Positions 11,235-23,640 of a stretch of 64,000 nt of DNA are shown here, piece by piece. The stretch is from NCBI GenBank assembly GCA_963693085.1, contig OY856411.1:65623501-65687500 (forward strand), read 5' to 3'. Each line of letters begins with the position of its first letter. Positions within the stretch are counted from its first letter, which is position 1. The stretch comes from Alisma plantago-aquatica (lineage: Eukaryota > Streptophyta > Magnoliopsida > Alismatales > Alismataceae). The translations under genes were made by a program, and so were the position numbers. Below the pieces are notes generated by a model that had not been told where the DNA came from, searched no databases, and was given only the letters and a program-made list of their open reading frames with translations.

Positions 11235-11700
11235 TCAGTTACTTGTAAAAACTAACACCAAAGACATACGATGCCAGTTTTTAGCAAAAAATCGATGCCT
11301 ATTGAGCCCTGTGCGGTCGTGCTGGGAAGCACAACCACATGGATATAGTCTCAGTTTTCTATGAAAACTGACGCCTATTTTATGGTGGAAAGGGTTATGG
11401 AGTCTATTTTTAGTATGAAGTTGACGTCTTTTCGAGTGATATAGTGTCGGTTTTCTGTAAAAACCCACGCCGATTGTGCCCTTTCTGGCGCATTTTATTG
11501 GTGGCAGGAAGGGTAATGTCATCGATTTGTAGTTAACAACCGGCGTCTTTAACAAGGATATAGTGTCGGTTTTCTTTAATAACCTACACCTATAGTTCCC
11601 TTGATGGCACGTTAAGGGGTTGACCTTTAGTGGCACCCACGTGGGTGTCACTTGGAAATTGACACTAAAGGCTTTAATGAATCGATGCCAAAGGCCTATT
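11235..11700. repeat. CACTA right subterminal repeats
   Basis: Variants of GTCGGTTTTCT, GATGCC and AACCxACGCC recur in both orientations at 30-60 base spacing, matching the left-end repeats in type. The 162-codon minus frame across this stretch (11235-11723) is a translation of the repeats. Confidence 0.8.
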
Positions 11701-11709
11701 CTGTAGTAG

Positions 11710-11937
11710 TAATTAGCTGACATAGAGTTGACTCTGCAATCAATAGTTGAGTATGTGTCATATGTGACAGATCTTATAATGATCTTTAATGGAAGAACTT
11801 TGTGTTGTTTAAAGTTCTATGACAACTTCATGAAATAAAGATGTTATGTGTAGACTTGATGATATGATGCATGAATGACAATTGTCTTCCTTCGTCTGGG
11901 ATTTCGGGGACAAAATCCTTGTATGGGGTTTATAACT
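11710..11937 (+). mobile_element. 3' end of a Tekay/Del-like gypsy internal region
   Basis: The stretch TCTGGGATTTCGGGGACAAA at 11896-11915, followed by ATCCTTGTATGGGGTT, resembles the hallmark end of chromovirus (Tekay/Del) polyproteins just before the polypurine tract. The LTR begins at once after it (TGTAATGACC, 11938). No chromodomain reading frame remains. The rest of the internal region is missing because the CACTA element and rearranged repeats occupy its place. Confidence 0.6.
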
Positions 11938-12959
11938 TGTAATGACCCTGGCCTGGGTTATGAGTTAAACCCTATTTGTTTTGGCTAATAAAGTTTCTTA
12001 GAACTTTAATATAATCCTCTAAGGAGTTTTGTTATCATGTTACACACATATGTTCCAAGTTTGGTCCTGATTGAATGTTGTTTGAGCAATGTTCCTTTAT
12101 TTTGGATCAAAGTGCAATATACCCAAGATAAGGGGTTATATTGCAATATGTCACATGTTGAACGTGCCTTAAGTGTTTTAGAATCATAATATAGAGAATG
12201 ATGCTAAGTTTGTGGCTTGTGCAAAGCCTAAATACCAAGTTTGAACTTGTTTAAATAATGCTAGTACCTTGTGCACCAATTTTGGTACAAATTGTAATTT
12301 ACCCAAAATGTAGGGTTGATATGCAAATTACCACCTCTAGAGTGTTCCTACTTCCTCTATGTATCATTTAGAGGATAGATAATGAATGATACACCATACT
12401 TGAATTATTTATGAGTGGTAGTATTCTTAGTGATGAAAAGACCAAGAAAGGGGTTGACTGGAAACCCTAATTTGAGCTTGTATTGAGTTTATCGGGTTGT
12501 AGTGTAAAATGGGAGTCCCTATAAGCCAAGGATGCAAAGAGGAGACCCCCATATTGTGTTTATAACTGTTTTCCTTTGCAAAAACGAGCTATGAACCTCA
12601 ATAAAGCAAAGGATACCGGCTTGCAACTTTCCTTCGGAAAGGTTGCATTGATTTGTGAATATTATAATGTGTGTGGAAGTGGCTTGTCCTAGAAGATAAC
12701 CAAAAGGGGCCAACCCTTATCCCTTGCATTATCCTCAAGTTTTTATTTTTCATGGAAATATAAATATGGAATGTATGCAAGTACATGTGTCAATCCATGG
12801 ATGGCCTTGTGGCACCTACTAGTAGTAAGGTGATGACACCTCTTACACACTCTCCCATGAACCTCAAGTATATATACCCTTCCTTTCACCCCTTAGTGAA
12901 ATTTTTCGAATCCTACCACCTCGATTCTCTTATATATCATGCATATAGTCTTGGTATCT

Positions 12960-13130
12960 TGCATAGGTGAAGTGGTATCGTGAATAGGGCCTTGGGTATC
13001 GTCCATAGAAAGTGATATCGGCCAAATGAAGTGATATTGCCCACAAGTGAAGGGGATATCGGCCATAAGTGAGGGAATATCATGCATGAGTAGTGAGGTA
13101 TCATGCAAGGTGATAAGGATCAAGAAGGAT
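12960..13130. repeat. Degenerate array of GTGATATCG words
   Basis: AAGTGATATCGGCC, AAGTGATATTGCCC, GGGGATATCGGCC and GGTATCATGCA recur about every 25 bases. GATATC is itself palindromic. It resembles the GATATGG array at 2576-3112 in style, and both belong to the same LTR family. Confidence 0.65.
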
Positions 13131-13156
13131 CTCAAGTCTTAACCCTAAGGTGAGGC

Positions 13157-14060
13157 CATGATCATCATCAACCTTGGATTGAAGCATGAATCTAGGGTTA
13201 TGATCTTCCTTTCTGTTCTTCTTCACCAAGTTCTTAACTATGGTGAATCCTTGTATATGAAGGATTTGTGAGAAAGCCTTGGACTTTTTATAAGTCATAT
13301 TCAACCTTAGGAACGTGAATCTTTGGAGATTGGATCTTTGAAGTTGTTCTTTAGGCGGGTTATATAACTTGAACCCAAACATGTTATTACTCACCATCTT
13401 TCTTGCTATATTTGATGATCTACTTTTAAATTTTGAAATTTTCTTGAATACTTGATATATCTATGAGTTCTAGTAGTTTCTTAGACCTATTATCCTTTTA
13501 CTAGAACACGTAGGACGAAGGTCTAGAGCTTTGAAGGTGATGGTATCACCATATAAAGTGATATTGGGTTCAAGCACATAAGCAAGCACCTCTAACCCGA
13601 TATGGTGATGCACCTACACCACAAAAATGATATGGATATGGTGAAGGTGATACACCATATGATTGGAAGGGTTGATACCTTGATGGGTAAGGGTATAAGG
13701 GATATGATGATGCCTATATCGATATACACCTAACCCAATACATGTGTTTAACTTGACATACATGATTCAAGCCAATACACCTTATAAAGGTGAGGGTAAG
13801 ACACTGTTAGGAGTGATGAGTGTAACACCATGTAATGGTGTGGCTAATACCTTGATAGGTGAAACACCTATAGTGGTTGATAATGGTCAACCCTATATCA
13901 ATTATGCCTTAACCCGAGATGAGTCCATATCACTTGATGATAGTGGGATAATTCAAGTGTGTGACTTATGGCCAATATACTATAGGATAAATGTGATGAG
14001 TTAGTGCATAAAGTATTAGGATGGGAAATAACCTAATACAAGATAAGTTTATGAACTTAA
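13157..14060 (+). repeat. Dispersed repeat, copy 2 (matches 2080-2575 and 3113-4255)
   Basis: The first half matches 2080-2575 and the second half (13640-14060) matches the ~355-bp units at 3113-3834 (direct) and 3838-4255 (inverted). Here there is one unit and no expanded GATATGG array, so this is probably closer to the ancestral arrangement. The 86-codon plus frame 13744-14004 is the same sequence as the minus frame at 3895-4155 and is a repeat translation. Confidence 0.8.
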
Positions 14061-14600
14061 ATAATTTAAAAGTGATGAGGGAAGTGATACATCAAGTCAT
14101 GATAAATATCACATCCAATACCTCAATGTTGATTCACCTTGATTCACCTTAAATCCAATATACTTGGATGAGTAACACATGAAGTGTGTCATGTCAATTG
14201 TTACATTAAGATGTAATGAGTTTAATTCACTTTGACAAGTGTAGGCTAACATACCTTGAGATAGGGTAAATCCAAGTTAATAAAGTATGATGTAATAAAC
14301 ATCCTAGTCAGGATGGTAGAGAAACTCATACTTTGTGTTGATACTCATTTAATGATAAATGATGGGAATAAATAAGTATGATTGAATACTTATGATATCA
14401 ATGTATGCCCCCAGATGTGTGGAGAAATGAAATAGGGTGTGGATTGATAATATGAACTTGAAACCCTATTCGGCTATAAAGGGAAACCCTAACCCTAATA
14501 ATGGGAAGGTTGTGTTTCTCTTATTTCATAAGCCTTGTGAGACATGTTAAACTACTTGTATAACAAGTATAATGTTTATGTGGTCTGATGACCAAAAAGA

Positions 14601-14836
14601 TATTTGTTGCCTAGTGAGAGGTGACAAGATGTTTAATGGGCGTTGTGGGCTGTGTGAATAATTGTTGCCTAGTGAGAGGTGACAAGATGTTTAATTGGCC
14701 TTATGAGCCATTTGAATAATTGTTGCCTAGTGAGAGGTGAAAAGATGTTTAATGGGCCTTGTGAGCCATGTGAGTATTTGTTGCCTAGTGAGAGGTGACA
14801 AGATGTTTAATGAACCTTGTAAGCTATGTGAAATAC
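14601..14836 (+). repeat. Four tandem copies of a ~59-bp repeat
   Basis: Each unit begins TTGTTGCCTAGTGAGAGGTG and continues ACAAGATGTTTAATGG. Copies start near 14603, 14662, 14721 and 14778. The array is inside the long LTR. Confidence 0.85.
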
Positions 14837-16495
14837 TTGTACAACAAATAGGATGCATACCTTAGTCTGAGGACATAGAGGTAATAGTTACCTATTACAG
14901 AGGTAACAAATCTATGTGGTGATCTAAGGATTTGAATACCCAGATCCAGTAATCTTGATAATGCTAATGTGAAGGGATGAGGATTCCCAGTAATGTGATA
15001 AGGGACTGAGATTCCAAGTGTTATGTATCTATGTGTTCTAAAGATTAGAAAAGTTCTTAATAGATGTATTACACCTTTCTTTGTAGCATTTGTTTATGAT
15101 TGATTCTTATAACTTGTTTGATGTTAAAAGAATGTTATAATGCACTTAATATATCATTAGAAACTATAAAATGTTGCCCTGACCATAGATCCATCAGCGT
15201 CAGGATTTACTGAATGGTGAAATGGGTTTTTTTCGTGCTATAACCCGAAGTGCATATTTTTGAATATGTGGGAGTGTAAGCTTGGACGGCCAGATGTGAG
15301 CCGATCCCCTTACAAACATAAAATTATTGGGGATTTGGCTATATGCCATATCCTGGCTCGAGTGCGGCTTCATTCGTAGACTCCATGTTGAGCACGGTGA
15401 ATTGGCCTGTGGCTTAGGTTATGACTATATGCCATGACTCAGTAATTTAATAGCTGGGACGGTTGTTAGTAGATGTTACGCTAAGAGAGTGCATGATGAT
15501 TTTGTAGCTATGAGCAAATATGTCTTGTACCCTAGCATGCTCTTTTTGTAGATTGACACAAGATGTCACTTCCAGTAGTCTCGTACTGACTGAGACACGT
15601 GAGGTCTTGGCAGCCGGCTCTTGCATTGACCTTGTATGGTACCGACTTGTGAGAAGTTTGTGGTTGGTTGGAAATGAATGGGGTATACTTCATCTCCTCA
15701 GGACATAAGTGTGATTGTAAAATATAATCATCCATGTAGCGTATTTGCTTAAGGATCGAATACAAAACACATTGGTTGATGCGCAATTCAGATATACATC
15801 TTAGTTGATAGATGGTATTTATGTTTCTTTACATTCCTTGAAAAGTAGACAGATTGTTTATTAATCTGCCATGGGTAGATACATCATTTTCTTAAGTAAA
15901 GAGAGTACTTTAACATGTTCATATAGTGAATAATCCTGGTAGTTAATATAAAGGAACCTCTGCTCAGTTTTATAATGCTTATCTGTGATAATAATATGGT
16001 CGGTGGTGAGTTATATCTCTTGCTGGGACAATTATCTCACCCTATGGGATCCACAATTTTTATGTGGAGGTGCACAAGGTAGTAGAGACCTTTCTACAGA
16101 GGAGGAACAATTGCTAGGGCAGTAGTAACAACTCAGGTTGAGTGTAATGTCTGTCGTGTCTTGTAGATAGAAGTCCTATGTGTCGTCTATGTATTCTCAG
16201 GTCCTTGGAGCCGGTTCGTAATGGTTTCATGAATGATCTGAGATTTTGGCTTGTAAGCCTCGAGGTTTTATGTTTCTCTAGTATGTGTTTTGATAGAGCA
16301 ACTGTTATATAATTGTCCTCAAGATGAAATGAAACAATGTTGTACAATGTAAATCATGATATGTATGAGGTTTGGATCTTTCAGTAAGAGTTTTTTGGAA
16401 GAGGATCTCCTTGCAAAATGGTTTTAAATTTTAGGTATTTTTGTTAATCTGTTGTTTATGGTAATTTTGCGATTATTACTGGTGATGACTTGATT

Positions 16496-16739
16496 TGTTT
16501 CTGGTCATCACCCTAACTAGTTTTCCAGGGGATAGATACATAAATGTGTGAAGCATCAAAGTAATTACATAATGTCATCTAATTCACCTGACCTCTTGTT
16601 ATTACCATAGTGAACCCAATTAATGGGATCTCCATTTTGTTGGGTTGGGTTTCTATTTCCTGTGAATAATGAGGGGTTTCAGTCCCATCTCCAACTGGAA
16701 TTTTTCTACTAAGGCTAGGGTAAGATCTTTAGTGAAAGG
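16496..16739. other. No recognisable feature
   Basis: Short unassigned sequence between the end of the gypsy LTR and the old copia pol. A PBS was looked for here and not seen. Confidence 0.4.
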
Positions 16740-19314
16740 ATATATTGTATTATCTTTGGTACCGACATAGTCCACAACTACGACCCCATTAGACACCAAC
16801 TCCCTTCCATAATTGAGTCTAAATTGCATGTATCTATGTTATTTTTTAGTGTACTTGTGAATCTTTATATTAGCAATAGTTGTAGTGTTATCACAGTGAA
16901 CTGAAATTGCAAGAAACGACTTTTTACCATATGTAAACTAGACATAAGTCCATGTAGTCATTCATCTTCCGATCTAGTTTCATCTAAAGCACAAAACTAT
17001 ATCTCAAAAGTAGACATAGACAATATGGTATGTTTATTAGACCTCTGGGAAACATCTACTCCCAATAAGAATAAATATCATGAGACACCATTACTCCTAG
17101 AGTTCATGGAAATTCAACTTACATCACTATATCCTTTGTCTATAGAAGGATATTTGCCATAATGCAGCCCAAGTGAACAAGTTCCATTAATATACTTCAA
17201 AACTCTATCAAGAGCTTCCCAATGGGTCTTGTCAGGATAAGTGGTGTATCTACTTAACTTTCTCATAGGAAACATAATGTTTTACATGTGCATTTTATAA
17301 AATACATCAAACTTTCAATCATCTGAGAGTATCGTAATTGAGATAGTGGAACTCCAGTATCATTCTTGAACAAGGCCTTAGATGAATCATATGGAGTCGT
17401 AACATGTTTACATGACGTGTACTCAAACCTCTCCAATATCTTCTCAACATAGGGAGACTGCTAGAGAGTTATACCATTAGTAGACCTTACGAGTTAGGCC
17501 CTAAAATTACAATAGTGATACCCATATCCTTCATCTCAAACTTGCTACACAAGAATGATTTTGTCTCATTTATTATTTTCATATTAGAACGAAAAAAGTA
17601 GGATATCATCGACATATAAGCTTAACAGAATGAATCCATCATTGATGATTTTTCAATAGAGATACTTATCAAATTCATTAGGAAAAAAAATCCAAAAGAT
17701 GATATCACATAATCAAACTTCTCATGTCATTGCTTAGAGGCTTGTTTCATGCCATATAATGAGTTAACAAGTTTACACACTTTGGACTCATTCCCATGGC
17801 CCACAATTTGCTCAAGTTGTTCCATATATATCTCTTCCTAAAGTTCACCATGTAAGAATGTGGTCTTCATCTGATGGATACAAAGATTATAAATGGAAGC
17901 TAATTGTGTGAGTACTCTTATTGTGGTCATATGGGAAACAAGAGAATAGGTATCAAAATAATCCATTCCTTCTCTTTATGTGTAACCCTTAGCAACTAAT
18001 CTATATATATACTTATTGATTGCTGTGTCTACATTAAGTTTCATCCTAAATATCCATTTGCATCCAACTATAGAACAACCAGGAGGCAAATCCACCAATT
18101 TCCAAGTTCCATTCGAGAGAAATGATTGGATTTCATCGTTAACAACTTCTTTCTAAAACTTAACTTATGGACAATCCATAGCTTGTTTGAAACTCACAAG
18201 ATCATCATCAATATTTTAAGTGATAAACTCACTTTCAAAATCCTTAGATGTCCTAGGCCATGTACTTCACCTTGGTTCAACCATTTCTTTAGAATCATCA
18301 TATTCAAAAATAGCTTATTCTGAGTTACCCTCCACATTTTTTGTCCTTTCCACATGCTTGGCTTGTCCTTTCCACGTGCTTGGCAATGTAACATGTGGTT
18401 GATGAATCTTCTTGAGATACCTCATTTGGAACACCAGATTTCATGGGAAACACTTCATCAAAGAATGTATCATCATGTAGTTCCACAATCGTATTAACCT
18501 CTATGACTGATATATTAGATTTTGCAATCAAGAATATATAGGCATAACTTGTCTTTTCATACCCCAAGAATATGGCATCAACCATTTTCAGTCTCAATTT
18601 CTTCCTTTCTTGTTCAGGGACAAGTTCCTTAGCAAGTCACCCCCACACTCGAAAATATTTGAGACTCAGTTTTCTTCCTCTCCATAACTCAAACAGACTG
18701 CTTTCTACGTGTATATGGGAAACTTTATTCAGAATATGCAAGTTGTATTCAAAGCTTCCCCACCCCAACATGAAGTTGGGTAGACCTGAGATTTGAAGTA
18801 AAGAATTAACCATATCGATAAGGGTTCGGTTTTTCTATTCTACAATCCCATTAGACTTGGGAAAATAAGGAGTGGTAACTTAATGAACCATACCATGTAA
18901 TTGACAACATTCTAAAAACAAGTTTGAGGTATATTCTCCTCTCCTATCAGACCTTAATCGCTTAAGTACTTTACTAATTTGAGTTTCAGCTTCTTTCTTA
19001 TAAATTTTAAATTTATCTAATGTCTCATCTTTACTTTTAAGTAAATAGACATAGCATTATCTACTAGCAATGTTAATAGAAGTTATGAAATAACGTTTTT
19101 GATCCCGAATTGCAATCTCATTTAATTCATAAATATCATTGTGCACTAAATGCAAAAATTTTCAAATTCCTATTCATAGAATTAAAAGGATTTCTATGCA
19201 ATTTAACTTGCACAAATATTTTAAATTTATTACTACTAATATCTTATTTAGGGACTAAATTTAGATTCATCATACATTTCATTGAGCCAACATTCACATG
19301 TCCCAAACCTTGAT
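16740..19314 (-). pseudogene. Old Ty1/copia pol fragment (A): integrase tail, RT, RNase H
   Basis: Minus-strand blocks in element order: GLGHVNVGSMKCMMNLNLVP at 19244-19310 (region after the integrase zinc domain); integrase core and C-terminus 18600-19200; DAIFLGYEKTSYAYIFLIA (integrase C-terminal core) at 18525-18585; RT from about 18120, with GMKQASKQWHEKFDYVI near 17710-17755 and an intact YVDD at 17605-17616; and RNase H remnants to about 16740, including the THWEALDRVLKYI-type block near 17220. Many stops and frameshifts mark an old copy. It is cut at 19314 by the LTR of element B. Confidence 0.75.
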
Positions 19315-21198
19315 TGTTGGGTTTTGTGGAGAAAATATGCACGGTGGAAGAAACAAAAAAAAATCCACATAACCCAAAACAGGAACACTTCGACAACAGT
19401 GTATTTAGAAAGAGTGTTTGCAGGATATACCTTATCGCGGAGCAAGTCTGGTGATGTCCCCCACTGCACAATAGTGTGCAACGTTGTTGGCCTACATGGA
19501 TGGAGATTCTCTCCCATTCACTGAGTGCATCACAAGAAGATCCAAAGATGCTCCTTTCATGCGGTGATGTACGCCACTCATAGCGTGTATGGATGGTTGT
19601 TGACGTCCTCCGAACGCAGGCGTCTCAACATCTGTGTCGCTACTTCGTCTACACAGATGGAATGGAACTCCACATCACACTTCCTAATCTGACGGGAAGG
19701 AATCATCTTTGTGCAGCGACATGTTAGCATTGTGGTGCTCTCCTTTCTCTCCTAACGATAGTGATGGCTAGGGTTCACGTATGTAAGCATAAACTAAAAG
19801 CCTCTCTCAATATCTTATATAGATATCGTTCATCAAGCCCCTTTAAATAGGAGATGAAAGGAGGTATTGTTTCCTAAACCCATCGGTATATAGTAATATT
19901 GTGTTATTTAAAACGCTCGTGGATTAATTAGAATATTCCGGAATTAATTAATTAACCAAATAATCATATTAATTGATTAATTAATATCTAACTCCATGCA
20001 ATCCCTCGTGATGGCTCTATGGGCATGTTTACCAATAGACTCCCACTTGCACTTAGAGCCAGTCACTCCAATGAATTGGCTCAAACATTCTAATATTATT
20101 CTAATGGATTACATAAACATTTTAGTAATCAATGTGATTCGGAGCAATTCCAATCAAATCCACAATTATATTCCTATTCCAACACATCCTATGTGTGTGA
20201 CCTTCTAGGCTTCATATTATGTTGGAAGTGATATTCATAATCATATTATGATTTCACAAGTAATTATTGGTATCTAGCAAGACTTCATTGCCACCCAAGT
20301 AATTTGAGAAGTTGGAGAACAACTTAACCTATCATTCATGATTGGTGTTATAGTGATTGTATAGTTCCTTTGTTGCTGATATCCAGATTGAACTCGAGTC
20401 ATGGAACTGTTATCCTTTTCAACGTTCAATCTATGTTCCTTGAACTAGAGCAGACTGTCTGAGATATATGTAAGCTCAATATCACATATTGACTCACATC
20501 AGCATGGCCATGCATTTCTCAGTCTCACTTATCAAGTGGCCAAAATATTAAACTCCTGTAGGAAGGACAGATTCCATCTACATCAGTCACAATCATCCTC
20601 ATGTGTCACAGTGCACCCAAGCACCATCTTTATGGCAATCCTTATTCAGGATCACGATGGATGATGTCAAAGTACAGTGAATGACATGTGATAAGTGTAG
20701 TGACTTTAGGTCTAAGAACCACAATCACCACCATCATTATGAGATGTGACTCTAACTACCAATCATGGTATCCATGTGTCACTCTCAAGGTCGGTCTATC
20801 TGATACACTATTCTCCAACAAGTATTTATGTATTTGGTTTGATATCTCCATATTATAGATAATGAGATTCTTACATCGAACTACATACATTCTTCTTATG
20901 TATTATTGATGTTTATGGATATTTCCACAATAACAACTGATTAGGAACAAAATAAGAATACATACTCTTAGCATACATATGATCTCACTTTTCAGGTCAT
21001 CAACCCGAAGACATGTGTCCTTGAGTATATTATTCTGTAGACATCTATAAGTTTTGTGGTCATCTCAAAGTATAAAACACAAACATATAGACTGGAAACA
21101 TTCCTTTATTGATATGATCAATGTAGTATTACAAATCATTTACATAGTATCCCAGTACAATCATCAAATGATAGTCTCCATGGGCATACATACCAATA
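19315..21198 (-). mobile_element. 3' LTR of copia element B
   Basis: It begins TGTTGGGTTTTGTGG and ends GGCATACATACCAATA at 21198, next to a polypurine tract. Much of 20190-20990 is a diverged homologue of the element C LTR (25540-26400), so B and C are related families. A TATA-like TATTTAAAGG (minus) lies near 19838-19848. Upstream of it (19922-19990) is an AT palindrome cluster (TTAATTAA, ATTCCGGAAT). A second copy of the PPT-like boundary motif lies inside, at about 20020-20055. Confidence 0.7.
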
Positions 21199-21214
21199 GA
21201 TTCCCACTTACACT
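21199..21214 (-). promoter_or_regulatory. Polypurine tract of element B
   Basis: The minus strand reads GTAAGTGGGAATC immediately before the LTR start, the same layout as the element C PPT. It primes plus-strand DNA synthesis. Confidence 0.65.
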
Positions 21215-22716
21215 TATAACCAATCACTCATGAATCTCAATCCAAGTGATCGAGCATCTTCATCATGTTTTCTGCTGTGAAAGTGCTTTTGTGAGAGGGT
21301 CAGCTACATTGCTTTCTATAGGTACTCTGTAAATCTTTACATCTCCTCAATGTACGATCTCTCATATGAGATGGAACCTCCATAGAATATGTTTGGAACG
21401 TTCGTGCGTTCTTGGTTCTTTAGCCTGTTTAATTACTCTGTTGTTGTCGCAAAACAACACAATTGCATCACTAGAGCTTGGAACCACTCCAAGTTCATAA
21501 ATGAACTTCTAAATCCACACAACTTCCTTTGCAGCATTACATGCGGAAATATATTCGGCCACCGTGTCTTTCTTGGAACTCTTCCATCTCACATCTCCAT
21601 TATTTAGGCAAAACACAAATCCAGATTGCAATCTATTGTCATCTTTGTTAGTTTGAAAGATAGCATCAGTGTAACCCTTTCCCGTGAGCTCTACCTCACC
21701 ACCTTATACCAAGAATTGATCCTTAGTCCTTCTCAAGTATTTTAGGATGTTCTTTACGGCTTTCAGTGACATTCAACTGGATCTGACTGATACTGGATAA
21801 TCATGCTCAAAACATACGACACATCATGATGAGTACATAACATCACGTACATGATAGATCTAATTACTGATGCATATGGAATCTTACTCATGTGTGCCTA
21901 TTCATCACATGAACCAAGACATTGGGCTTTAGAGATTATAACCCAATGGGACATGGGCAAGTTACCTCTCTTAGAACCCTCCATGTTAAACCTTTTTAGC
22001 ACCTTGTCAATGTATGTGCTCTGGCTTAGGCCTAGAAGCCTTCTAGATCTATCTCTATAGATCTTGATTCCTAGTATATAGGATGCTTCACCTAAATCCT
22101 TCATGGAAAAGGCCTTCCCCAGCCAAGGTTTTACTGTCTGAAGAGTAGGGATGTCATTTCTCATTAATAGTATGTCATCTACTTATAATATGAGAAATAC
22201 GATTGTGCTCTCACTAACCCTTTTGTTAACACAAGGTTCATCTTCATTTTGACTAAAGCCAAACTTTTTGACTACTTCATCAAAATATAGATTCCATCTC
22301 CGAGATGCATGCTTCAATCCATAGATTGACCTTTGTAGCTTACAGACTTTATTGGCTTCCTTTGGATTGATAAAACCCTCAAGTTGTGTCATATACACAT
22401 CTTCAAGTAAATTCCCATTAAGGAATGATGTTTTAACATCCATCTGCCAAATCTCATACTCATGATAAGCTGCAATGGCAAGCATGATCCTGATGGATTT
22501 AAACATGGCAACTAGTGAGAAGGTCTCATCATAATCAACACCTTGAATTTGATGGAATCCTTTCGCAACCAAAATACCTTTATAGGTTTGAACATTTCCA
22601 TCCATGTCAATCTTCTTCTTGAAGACCCACTTGCACCCTATGGGTTTTACCCCTTCGGGTGGATCCACCAAGGTCCATACCTTGTTGGTGTACATGGATT
22701 CCATCTCTGATCTCAT
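21215..22716 (-). pseudogene. Copia element B reverse transcriptase and RNase H
   Basis: A 177-codon open block (22183-22716) holds the RT N-terminal half: GCKWVFKKKIDMDG, QTYKGILVAKGF, IWQMDVKTSFLNGNL with the first catalytic Asp, and SIYGLKHASRRWN. The next block (21898-22164) continues MKDLGEASYILGIKIYRDR. At their junction (about 22165-22185) the catalytic box reads stop-V-D-D, so Tyr of YVDD is replaced by TAA. RNase H, expected at 21215-21850, is visible only as decayed pieces. Homology is to SIRE/Ivana-like copia pol, but the lineage is not certain. Confidence 0.8.
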
Positions 22717-23640
22717 GGATTCGAGTCATTTCTCAGATTCTGGTCCTTTAGTGGCTTCTAGATAGGACGTTAGCTCGTTTTCTATACCCAATTCACCATT
22801 GTCGGGAGTCATGAGAAATCCAAATCTCTCAAACTCAAGTGGTGTCCTACTAGACCTACAAGGTTCCTATGTTATATTTGGAACTTGAAATTCCACAATA
22901 GTTTGTGAGTCTTCAAGTTCCTTATGTACCTCCTTGGGTTCTCTTCCTTCTTGTTGATTGCAAACTTCTTCAAGCTCTACATTCCTCCCACTGATTCCTA
23001 TGGAAATAAATTCCTTTTCAAGAAATACAGCAGTCCTAGCAACAAACATTTTGTTGTCAGTCTGTGTGTATGAGTAGTACCCTTGAGTTTCCTTGGGGTA
23101 TCCAACAAAATAGCATTTTTCAGATTTGGGTCCAAGATTTTTAGGAAATTATTTCCTAACATAAGCTTCACATCTCCAAATCTTTAACATAGAAAAATTG
23201 GGATGATTCTCATTCCAAATCTCATATGGTGTATTTTGAACCGATTTGGTAGGTACACGGTTAAGTGTAAATGTTGCGATTTCAAGCGCATATCCCCAGA
23301 ACGATATTGGAAGTTTGGATGAACTCATCGTTGATCGTACCATGTGTAATAATGTATGATTCCTTCTATCTGACACAACATTATGCCATGGTGTACCAGG
23401 TGGAGTCCATTGTGATACAATACCACGGTCCCTCACAAGGTCCTCAAACTCTTGGCTTAAGTATTCGCCACCTCGATCTGAATGGAGTGCTTTACTATTC
23501 TTACCAAGTTTCTTCTCTACTTCATTCATGAAAGTCTTGAAAATTTTAAGAGTTTCTAACTTGTGCTTAATAAGATATACATAGCCATACCTACTGAGGG
23601 CATCAATGAAGGTAATGAAGTATTGATAGCCTCCTCTCAC
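22717..23640 (-). pseudogene. Copia element B integrase
   Basis: The open block 23149-23640 (163 codons) begins GGYQYFITFIDALSRYGYVY with the first catalytic Asp, followed by LHSDRGGEYLS with the second. The position normally occupied by the catalytic Glu (SERRN) reads SDRRN, a Glu-to-Asp change. Downstream (22717-23148) lie the integrase C-terminus and the variable linker to RT, broken by stops. Confidence 0.8.

Larger units (their letters stand above)
4258..11709 (+). mobile_element. CACTA (En/Spm-type) DNA transposon, decayed, ~7.45 kb
   Basis: The ends are inverted: CTACTACAGAA at 4258-4268 and its complement TTCTGTAGTAG at 11699-11709. This resembles CACTA termini with the first bases degraded. 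Each end carries about 500 bases of subterminal repeats of the type GTCGGTT/AACCGAC, as in CACTA elements where TNPA binds. In between, in order, are remnants of the TNP2 C-terminal region, a Transposase_24-like protein and a Ulp1-type peptidase, all on the plus strand. No matching 3-base target duplication is visible (TAG versus ATT-like flanks), so the ends are mutated or rearranged. Confidence 0.8.
11938..16495 (+). mobile_element. Long gypsy (Tekay-like) LTR, ~4.5 kb
   Basis: It begins TGTAATGACCCTGGCCTGGG, right after the pol-tail/PPT-like sequence. It shares its first ~70 bases and its last ~1 kb (15485-16490) with 34161-35242, which identifies the two ends of the repeat family. The 3' limit, near the GCGATTATTACTGGTGATGA area, is approximate because no clean CA end was found. 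The interior holds the dispersed repeat 13157-14060 and a 59-base tandem array. Short open frames inside have no recognisable domains. Confidence 0.6.

Noticed and set aside
11235..11723. 162-codon minus frame
   Set aside because: It lies in the CACTA subterminal repeats and crosses the element terminus.
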